Shown piece by piece: positions 7,701 through 11,953 of a stretch of 11,953 nucleotides of DNA (within the stretch, counting starts at the first letter, position 1; each line of letters starts with the position of its first letter). The stretch is taken from positions 1-11,953 of the forward strand of contig JAEDMI010000060.1 of assembly GCA_016303085.1 (NCBI GenBank), in the 5' to 3' direction. This stretch comes from Acetatifactor sp. (GTDB lineage Bacteria > Bacillota > Clostridia > Lachnospirales > Lachnospiraceae). The notes beneath the pieces are model-generated. The model was not told the DNA's origin and did not search any database. It saw nothing but the letters and a program-made list of their open reading frames with translations. A program made the position numbers and the translations under genes.

Positions 7701-8207
7701 GGCTCCACTGCAAGGTTTATCTACGGCGGAAAGTCCTCACGCAAAAAGGATTTGGCCTCCATGGCTATGACCTACGGAAATGTCTATGTGGCACAAATTG
7801 CCTTTGGGGCGGACTTTAACCAGACAGTGAAGGCATTATGCGAAGCCGCCGCTTATGACGGTCCCTCTCTGATTATTGCCTACGCCACCTGTATCGCCCA
7901 TGGTGTCAGAGCAGGTCTGGGCTCCACTGTCCATGAAATGAAAAAAGCTGTGGATTCCGGCTACTTCCATCTGTTCCGCTTTCATCCGCTCCTTCGTGAG
8001 CAGGGTAAGAATCCCTTTATCCTCGACAGTAAGGAGCCCTCCCTGGATTACCGGGAATTCCTGGAGGGAGAAATTCGCTATGACTCCCTGCTGCGTACCC
8101 GACCCGAAGAGGCAAGATGCCTGTTTGAAGAAGCTGCCCGACAGGCAAAAAAGCGCTATGAATATCTAAAGCGGCTGGAAGCACTGTATGCGCCCTATCA
8201 AGGCTAA
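4743..8207 (+). CDS. nifJ: Pyruvate:ferredoxin (flavodoxin) oxidoreductase, single-chain NifJ type
   Basis: The 1154-residue enzyme would convert pyruvate and CoA to acetyl-CoA and CO2, reducing ferredoxin or flavodoxin in the cytoplasm. Domains in order: N-terminal thiamine-pyrimidine domain with YPITPSSP (from residue 30) and GDHSDIYACRQTG; domain II (about 270-400); gamma domain starting GLGGDGT (432); EKR domain (about 545-625); and a two-cluster ferredoxin domain with CxxCxxCxxxCP at Cys722/725/728/732 and Cys776/779/782/786. The TPP domain comes last, with proximal-cluster cysteines 856, 859, 884 and 1050, GDGWAYDIG (941 on) and EVYSNTGGQ (Asn975). All expected cofactor ligands are present. 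The length is slightly below the usual 1170-1200. The linker at about 628-715 is polar, and the stretch around Cys1050 (ATCIAHG) departs from the common APCINHG, so it may be a divergent paralogue. Its stop overlaps that of the converging malY gene. Confidence 0.96.
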   Translation: MKINRSTQTMDGNRAAAYTAYAFSEAAAIYPITPSSPMAELCEQWAGEGKTNIYGKSMKLIQMQSEAGAAGAVHGAMLSGALATTFTSSQGLLLMIPNLYRMSGELLPCVIHVAARTIATHALSIFGDHSDIYACRQTGAAIFACNSVQEVMDLSPVSHLAALEGSIPFLNFFDGFRTSHELHKIEVWDYDTLHSMVPLNALHAFRNRVLHPHHGRVYGSAQNPDIFFQNREAANSFYDALPRVVEKQLEKVNSLLDTNYGLFDYYGTHDPEHIIVAMGSICETIREYLAHVPGKKYGLIAVHLYRPFSAIHFLEKIPSTVRRITVLSRTKEPGAPGEPLYLDVVSVLQQAGRLAVSSEVCEPPRSAIRVFSGRYGLSSKDTTPAQIDAVYDNYEKTQFTVGITDDVTHLSLAVPPLPDTTPEDITACKFWGLGGDGTISATKNAIKIIGEHTDLNVQGYFEYDSKKSRGLTISHLRFGKSTIHSAYLIRRADLIACHNPVYLHKYEMVQELKDNGTFLLNCPYRGEDASAYLPSAALAYMAEHHIRFFVIDALRIGKETGLNNKISTILQAAFFAVSKLLPANEIQKLMKEAARKSYGRNGEHIIRMNEEAIERGFSEVRELTVPTSACPDIGSVTDTVNITATTSERQKKNELDNAPLPDRPEMLDFVTKIQQPVTDQRGDELPVSAFLPYADGYTPPGSTAHERRNVATEIPEWIPENCIQCNRCSFVCPHAVIRPAVLDEEKSVSAPCGMKMLPMTGLDNHKFAIVISQSDCTGCGACAAVCPGKQGKKALEMQPVQGNTPAAGILHDTLTQQCFDFAKPLLPNREAAEKFGVSTVKGSQFLRPLMEFSGACAGCGETPYVKLLTQLFGPDMYIANATGCSSIWANSSPSCAYCTDSNGHGPAWSNSLFEDAAEFGLGMLLAGEVTDSKMPYWVIGGDGWAYDIGFGGLDHVLSTGKNINLLVLDTEVYSNTGGQASKATPLGSTARFIYGGKSSRKKDLASMAMTYGNVYVAQIAFGADFNQTVKALCEAAAYDGPSLIIAYATCIAHGVRAGLGSTVHEMKKAVDSGYFHLFRFHPLLREQGKNPFILDSKEPSLDYREFLEGEIRYDSLLRTRPEEARCLFEEAARQAKKRYEYLKRLEALYAPYQG

Positions 8208-9370
8208 TGCGCTGTCTGCCATGCCTCCATGCTGACCCGGAAGCGTTCCAAACCTTCCTTCAGTCTGGCACGGGGGCAGGCAGTATTCATACGAATAAAC
8301 TTCTTTCCGGGAGCACCGTACTCCTCTCCCTCCGTCAGATAAAGCCCGCTGTGCTTCCTGATAAATTCCACCAGTTCCGTTGCATCCTCTGTGACACCGC
8401 TACAGTCCAGCCACAGGAGATAGGTAGCATGAGAAGGAACCACCACAATTCCCGACAGGTTGTCCCTCACAAATTCACGTACATACTGCTTATTGTCTGC
8501 CAGATACCTTCTGAGTTCTTCCAGCCATGCTTCTCCTTTTTCAAAGGCTGCTACTGCCGCACAGACCGCGAAGCTGTTCGGCTCAGCCACCTCATCTGTA
8601 TTTAACCCCCTGTTCATCTTATGCCGGATTACAGGGTTGGGCACCATGACCGCTGCAGTCTGGATACCGGGAATACTGAAAGTCTTGGTAGGTGCAATAC
8701 AAGTCACACTGTTATCCCTGCAAATATCGGATACGGATGCAAAAGGCACATACTCATACCCCGGGTCCGTCATATCGCAGTGTATTTCATCCGAGATTAC
8801 CAGCACATGGTGTTTTGCACAAAGCTCACCGATTTTTGCAAGAGTTTCTCTGTCCCAGATTTTTCCCACCGGATTGTGAGGGTTGCAGAGAATCATCATG
8901 GTAGTCTGGAGATTCGCCAGTTTCTCCTCCAAATCAACAAAGTCCACGGAATATTCTCCGTCCTCGTATTTCAAGGGACTTTCCAGGATATTTCGTCCGT
9001 TGTTGCGAATGGAATTAAAAAAAATATTGTATACAGGTGTCTGCACCAGCACATTTTCTCCCACAGTCGTCAGCTTCCTCACCGCACTGGAGATAGCGGG
9101 TACTACGCCGGTACAAAATATCAGCCAGTCTTTCTCGAAGGTAATATGATGTCTTCGACTCCACCAGCTGATATAGGCCTCATACCAGTCATCTGTTACC
9201 ACATTGTATCCGAAAATGCCGTGTGCAGCTCTTTCCTCTATGGCAGTTCTGATTTCGGGTGCCGTCTCGAAGTCCATATCCGCCACCCACATAGGCAACT
9301 CACTCTCCGGTACATCCCACTTCAGAGAACCTGTGTTACGTCTGTCTGTCAGCTTATCAAAATCGTACAT
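8204..9370 (-). CDS. malY: MalY/PatB-type PLP-dependent C-S lyase (cystathionine beta-lyase-like aminotransferase fold)
   Basis: This 388-residue fold-type I PLP enzyme has the MalY/PatB hallmarks. The start is MYDFDKLTDRRNTGSLKWD, then MWVADMDF and GIFGY. PLP ligands are NPHNPVG (163-169), Asp194 in SDEIH, and Lys229 in APTKTFSIPG as Schiff-base lysine. FIRMN (Arg360) should bind the substrate carboxylate. Family members cleave cystathionine, cysteine or related thioether amino acids to pyruvate, ammonia and a thiol; the exact substrate is not shown here. The length matches the family. I chose ATG 9370 because GGGAGG lies 4 bases upstream and homologues start this way. The frame stays open to a GTG at 9484, but that codon falls inside the upstream gene and lacks a binding site. 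It likely shares an operon with the DUF3737 gene 98 bases upstream. No terminator follows the stop. Confidence 0.92.
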   Translation of the reverse strand: MYDFDKLTDRRNTGSLKWDVPESELPMWVADMDFETAPEIRTAIEERAAHGIFGYNVVTDDWYEAYISWWSRRHHITFEKDWLIFCTGVVPAISSAVRKLTTVGENVLVQTPVYNIFFNSIRNNGRNILESPLKYEDGEYSVDFVDLEEKLANLQTTMMILCNPHNPVGKIWDRETLAKIGELCAKHHVLVISDEIHCDMTDPGYEYVPFASVSDICRDNSVTCIAPTKTFSIPGIQTAAVMVPNPVIRHKMNRGLNTDEVAEPNSFAVCAAVAAFEKGEAWLEELRRYLADNKQYVREFVRDNLSGIVVVPSHATYLLWLDCSGVTEDATELVEFIRKHSGLYLTEGEEYGAPGKKFIRMNTACPRARLKEGLERFRVSMEAWQTAH

Positions 9371-9374
9371 ATTT

Positions 9375-9380
9375 CCTCCC
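9375..9380 (-). promoter_or_regulatory. Ribosome binding site fixing the malY start
   Basis: GGGAGG on the minus strand lies 4 bases before ATG 9370. It supports this start over the 38-residue longer in-frame extension to GTG 9484. Confidence 0.75.
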
Positions 9381-9393
9381 GTTTCATTTTTCA

Positions 9394-9478
9394 CAAGAAC
9401 GCTGTCTTTGCGTTCTTGAAGAAACTTAGAAAAATCTTTGATGTTGTTCTTTAACATCTTAGATTTTCTTAGTTTCTT
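9394..9478 (-). promoter_or_regulatory. Two back-to-back hairpins between the DUF3737 and malY genes
   Basis: In transcript order (minus strand), the first is a long A/T-rich imperfect hairpin, 9478-9419. Its outer arms AAGAAAC/GTTTCTT and inner arms GATGTT/AACATC enclose a 7-base loop. About 23 of 26 positions pair, with one bulge. The DUF3737 stop codon (9471-9469) lies in its 5' arm. The second hairpin (9418-9394) is a perfect 9-bp stem CAAGAACGC/GCGTTCTTG with a 7-base loop. Neither is followed by a T-run, so they do not look like standard terminators. They may control mRNA processing, stability or malY expression. Confidence 0.55.
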
Positions 9479-10347
9479 TCCCACTCAGCATGATCGGAGT
9501 GCTTACCGATTTCACCTGCTTCGATTTTTGTCTGGTCTATCTTTACCTTGCGGCCGTCCATAATCAACTCTCCGATTCTGTCTGCCCGGATAATTCCTCC
9601 CTTGGGATTAAACACACTATCCACCTGTCCCACAATCTCCACATCCGCCTGTGAATACTCAAATGCCAGATTTGTGTTTATCAGTCTGCAGTTCTTCATT
9701 ACCAGATTGTCAATATAACACATGCCCTGCAAGCTTTCAATGGTACAGTTAATCAACGTGATGTTCTTGGAATTCCATCCCAGATATTCCCCTGAGATAA
9801 AGGAATCATATACCGTGATATGGTCTGCATTCCAGAATGCATCCTTGGATAGCAGCCGGGAATTATAAATCTCGATATTCTCACCGCCGTCAAAGCTGTA
9901 ATTACCTACCAAAGTAAAATTTCTTGCAACTATATTTTTACTGTTCATAGCAAAATAGTCACCTCGGGCAGTCACTTGCTCCATCTCGATATCGGTGCAG
10001 TTCCAGAGAGTTTCCGCCGCATTTGGTAAATTAACATTTTTCAATACCAATCCTCTGACACGTCTGAAATTCTTCGGAGCTTCAATTACCGTATCCGACA
10101 CGGAGATATTGTCCACATACCAGATGCCGGCCCTCGCCATGTCAAACAAACTACAGTTTGTCATTTTTACATTTTTTGTATACCACAAAGGATATTTCCA
10201 TCTGAAAAGACAGTTATCAATCTCCAGATTGCTGCTCTCTTTCAAAGGTGATTCACCATCTGCAAAGGTACAATAACTGATGCACGCATCATGAGTACCA
10301 TACAACGCTCTCTCTCCGCTGAAAAACTGTTGATTTATCTCTTTCAT
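9469..10347 (-). CDS. DUF3737 family protein, predicted right-handed parallel beta-helix
   Basis: The 292-residue protein has no known catalytic role that I can assign. It is built of about ten repeats of roughly 20 residues, each with an aromatic or Trp position followed by Asn and alternating hydrophobic residues (for example FRWKYPLWYTKNVKMTNC, FWNADHITVYDS and LGWNSKNITLINC). This pattern is typical of a beta-helix coil and matches the DUF3737 family by its opening (QQFFSGERALYG) and overall size. No signal peptide or membrane segment is visible, so it is probably cytoplasmic. I start at ATG 10347, which has GGAGG 6 bases upstream; an earlier in-frame GTG at 10365 has none. It lies upstream of malY in the same direction. 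Family members are common in gut Firmicutes. Confidence 0.85.
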   Translation of the reverse strand: MKEINQQFFSGERALYGTHDACISYCTFADGESPLKESSNLEIDNCLFRWKYPLWYTKNVKMTNCSLFDMARAGIWYVDNISVSDTVIEAPKNFRRVRGLVLKNVNLPNAAETLWNCTDIEMEQVTARGDYFAMNSKNIVARNFTLVGNYSFDGGENIEIYNSRLLSKDAFWNADHITVYDSFISGEYLGWNSKNITLINCTIESLQGMCYIDNLVMKNCRLINTNLAFEYSQADVEIVGQVDSVFNPKGGIIRADRIGELIMDGRKVKIDQTKIEAGEIGKHSDHAEWERN

Positions 10348-10353
10348 CTCTTG

Positions 10354-10358
10354 CCTCC
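10354..10358 (-). promoter_or_regulatory. Ribosome binding site fixing the DUF3737 start
   Basis: GGAGG on the minus strand is 6 bases before ATG 10347. It overlaps the 5' extension of the frame and therefore argues against the GTG at 10365. Confidence 0.75.
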
Positions 10359-10403
10359 ATATCACAGCAGTTCTTTACTGATTACTTTTCTTATCTTCAT
10401 TGC

Positions 10404-10471
10404 ACTATACTATCTGCATATACTGCTTACACTATATCATCTATACTAACTTATATTTTACAAAACTGCAA
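10404..10471 (-). promoter_or_regulatory. Probable promoter region of the DUF3737-malY operon, with repeated TAGTATAG elements
   Basis: The 141-base gap 10348-10488 is AT-rich. On the minus strand TTGCAG (10471-10466), a 17-base spacer and TAGTAT (10448-10443) form one possible promoter. Further -10-like TATAGT boxes lie at 10436-10431 and 10409-10404. The octamer TAGTATAG occurs twice (10448-10441 and 10412-10405), 36 bases apart. I cannot decide which box is used. The MATE gene upstream ends at 10489 with only a weak stem (CTGTA/TGCAG, 10483-10466) followed by TTTT as a possible terminator. Confidence 0.35.
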
Positions 10472-10488
10472 ACCTTAATACAGCCTTC

Positions 10489-11841
10489 TTACTTTTTCTC
10501 CATGCGCTCAAAATTGTGCATCCAGTCTGCTTTGAAATAATAGAGCAGAAACACCACACAACTCGTGCACCAGGTCAGAGGATAGGCACTGAACACCACT
10601 TCAATACGGGGATAAAAATGCAGAACCGTAGTGATATAGGTTACTCTCAGGACGCACCAAAAGCCCAGCATAATAAACATGGGAACACTGGCCTTTCCTG
10701 CCCCGCGCATCACGCCTGCAATACAATGTGCCAGTGCCAACATACAGTAAAACAGAGATTCCACTCTCGCCTGACGTACCCCGAATGTAATCACCTCCGA
10801 TGAATTGCTGAACAAACCGATAAGAGCCGGTGCAAAGATCCAAAACAGAATGCCGATAAGCTCTGTCAACGACACTGAACACAAAATTCCGAACCGCACT
10901 CCCTTTTTCACTCTTGCATACTTCCTTGCTCCAAGATTCTGTCCCACAAATGTGGAAAGTCCCTGTGCAAAACAGGTAACGGGAAGAAAAGCAAATCCCT
11001 CCAGCTTGAAGTATGCACCACACCCTGCCATGGCATATTGTCCAAAGGTATTAATGTTCGTCTGAACAACCAGATTTGCCAACGCAATCACCGAATTTTG
11101 TATTCCGGACGGCAAGCCAAAGCGTATGATATTTTTCAGGCTGTCCGTGTGAAACCCAATTTCCCGGATTACCAGCCGATGCTCTCCTTTTGCACTGAGC
11201 AGCTGAATCAGACAGAACGTTGCACTGATTGCCTGGGCAATCACAGTAGCAAGAGCAGCTGCTCCAACCCCCAAACGGAATCCGCCTACAAACAGCAAAT
11301 CCAACACCACATTCAGTATAGAGGAAATAATCAGATAATATAGAGGGTGTCTGCTGTCTCCCACTGCCTGTAAAATTCCAACGAAAATGTTGTACATAAC
11401 AGAAAAAACTGAACCGCAAAAATAGAATCTGAAATATGTAACGGACTGCGGCAATACATCAGCAGGCGTATTCATCCATTGCAAAATTACCGGAGTGAAG
11501 GTTACTCCCAGAATCGTCAAAATCACTCCTGCCGCCAGACCAAAAGCCACATCCGTATGAATGGCAAGCCGCATACTCTTATAGTTTTTTGCGCCAAACT
11601 CTTTTGCTATAATCACTCCGGGTCCCAGGGCTACCCCTTGAAAAAAGCCGACCATCATAAAAATAAGACTACCGGAAGAACTGACCGCTGCCAGCGCCTG
11701 ATCTCCCAGAAATCTTCCCACAATCAATGAATCAAATGTATTGTAAAGCTGTTGGAAAACCTGTCCCACCAGAATCGGCAGGGCAAAACAGATTATTTTC
11801 TTATAAATAGAACCTTCAGCAAGATTATTCTTCTCATCCAT
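10489..11841 (-). CDS. MATE family multidrug/cation antiporter (DinF/NorM superfamily)
   Basis: The 450-residue integral membrane protein would export drugs or metabolites using a Na+ or H+ gradient. The N-terminal half opens with the MATE signature region: ALPILVGQVFQQLYNTFDSL, then IVGRFLGDQALAAVS. The second half repeats it with FGLPSGIQNSVIALANLVVQ, FVGQNLGARKYARVKKG and GVMRGAGKASVPM. About twelve hydrophobic segments fit the family, as does the length. The start ATG 11841 is preceded by GGGAG at 10 bases. It lies only 64 bases downstream of tRNA-Val and I see no clear promoter between them, so it may be read from the tRNA promoter or from one I cannot recognise. No regulator gene or riboswitch is adjacent, so the substrate cannot be inferred. 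Confidence 0.93.
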   Translation of the reverse strand: MDEKNNLAEGSIYKKIICFALPILVGQVFQQLYNTFDSLIVGRFLGDQALAAVSSSGSLIFMMVGFFQGVALGPGVIIAKEFGAKNYKSMRLAIHTDVAFGLAAGVILTILGVTFTPVILQWMNTPADVLPQSVTYFRFYFCGSVFSVMYNIFVGILQAVGDSRHPLYYLIISSILNVVLDLLFVGGFRLGVGAAALATVIAQAISATFCLIQLLSAKGEHRLVIREIGFHTDSLKNIIRFGLPSGIQNSVIALANLVVQTNINTFGQYAMAGCGAYFKLEGFAFLPVTCFAQGLSTFVGQNLGARKYARVKKGVRFGILCSVSLTELIGILFWIFAPALIGLFSNSSEVITFGVRQARVESLFYCMLALAHCIAGVMRGAGKASVPMFIMLGFWCVLRVTYITTVLHFYPRIEVVFSAYPLTWCTSCVVFLLYYFKADWMHNFERMEKK

Positions 11842-11905
11842 GACCTTCGTTCTCCCTTAAAACGTGCCGCTTCACTCGGAATAAAGAAATTTTTACATAA
11901 AAAAA

Positions 11906-11953
11906 TGGGGCCTATAGGGCTCGAACCTATGACCCTCTGCTTGTAAGGCAGAT
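11906..11953 (-). tRNA. tRNA-Val (anticodon TAC), 5' part outside the window
   Basis: The minus strand shows the 3' two-thirds of a tRNA. It has the anticodon stem TCTGC/GCAGA with loop CTTACAA, giving anticodon TAC (Val). The variable region is GGGTC, the T arm is ATAGG/CCTAT with loop TTCGAGC, the 3' acceptor strand is AGGCCCC, and the discriminator is A. The acceptor 5' strand and D arm lie past base 11953. CCA is not encoded; seven bases of T (11905-11899) follow immediately and could help terminate the tRNA transcript. Confidence 0.95.

Noticed and set aside
8621..9454. A 277-codon + strand frame antisense to malY
   Set aside because: Low-likelihood composition and complete overlap with a well-conserved PLP enzyme; a shadow frame.
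9371..9484. 38-residue Lys-rich N-terminal extension of MalY, or a separate leader peptide
   Set aside because: The GTG at 9484 is inside the DUF3737 gene without a binding site, and the sequence is explained by the two hairpins. GGGAGG marks ATG 9370.
11842..11905. Riboswitch (for example guanidine type) or dedicated promoter ahead of the MATE gene
   Set aside because: The gap is only 64 bases, with a T-run after the tRNA and no aptamer-like fold or good -35/-10 pair that I can see.
11752..11946. A 64-codon + strand frame ending in GPIGLEPMTLCL
   Set aside because: Its C-terminus is the antisense translation of tRNA-Val, a well-known source of false proteins, and the rest is antisense to the MATE gene.
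1..11953. Mobile element, prophage, CRISPR array or defence island
   Set aside because: No transposase, integrase, terminal inverted repeats, regular spacer-repeat pattern or defence-type domains were seen. The tRNA ends show no duplicated attachment sequence within the window.

Overview
The window looks like chromosomal DNA from an anaerobic, Gram-positive Clostridia-type bacterium, probably a Lachnospiraceae member. This is inferred from the gene set (Na+-pump decarboxylase beta subunit, large one-chain pyruvate:ferredoxin oxidoreductase, a two-gene SUF-like module, DUF3737, MalY-type lyase, MATE exporter), the strong GGAGG ribosome binding sites, and mid-range base composition. No species can be named from sequence alone.

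Layout. 1-1005 (+): 3' part of a Na+-translocating decarboxylase beta subunit, closed by a two-way terminator (1022-1053) shared with the converging tRNA-Arg(ACG) (1085-1158, -). 1261-2736 (-): a methyl-accepting chemotaxis protein with a bundle of about six membrane helices and no sizeable extracytoplasmic sensor domain. From the MCP/suf divergent intergenic region (2737-2981), 2982-4674 (+) encodes a SufC-like ATPase and a SufB/SufD-like scaffold. Next is 4743-8207 (+), a 1154-residue NifJ-type PFOR. On the opposite strand, 10347-9469 (DUF3737 beta-helix protein) and 9370-8204 (MalY/PatB C-S lyase) form a likely two-gene operon whose last stop codon overlaps the PFOR stop. 10489-11841 (-) is a MATE exporter, and the window ends inside tRNA-Val(TAC) (11906 onward, -).

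How the genes fit together. The SUF-like pair may help build Fe-S clusters, and the neighbouring PFOR needs three [4Fe-4S] clusters, so the adjacency makes biological sense. The PFOR Shine-Dalgarno lies inside the 3' arm of a strong hairpin that ends in a T-run at the start codon. This could act as an attenuator or translation switch between the suf-like pair and PFOR. The sufC-like start has the opposite arrangement, with its Shine-Dalgarno in a small hairpin loop. The MalY homologue is expected to cleave cystathionine or cysteine-type C-S bonds, and the link to DUF3737 is unexplained.

I see no insertion sequence, phage gene, CRISPR array or defence cassette. The region reads as ordinary core or housekeeping DNA. 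The most interesting signals are RNA-level structures around start codons and between genes, not a new protein system. No gene-free stretch exceeds 300 bases.
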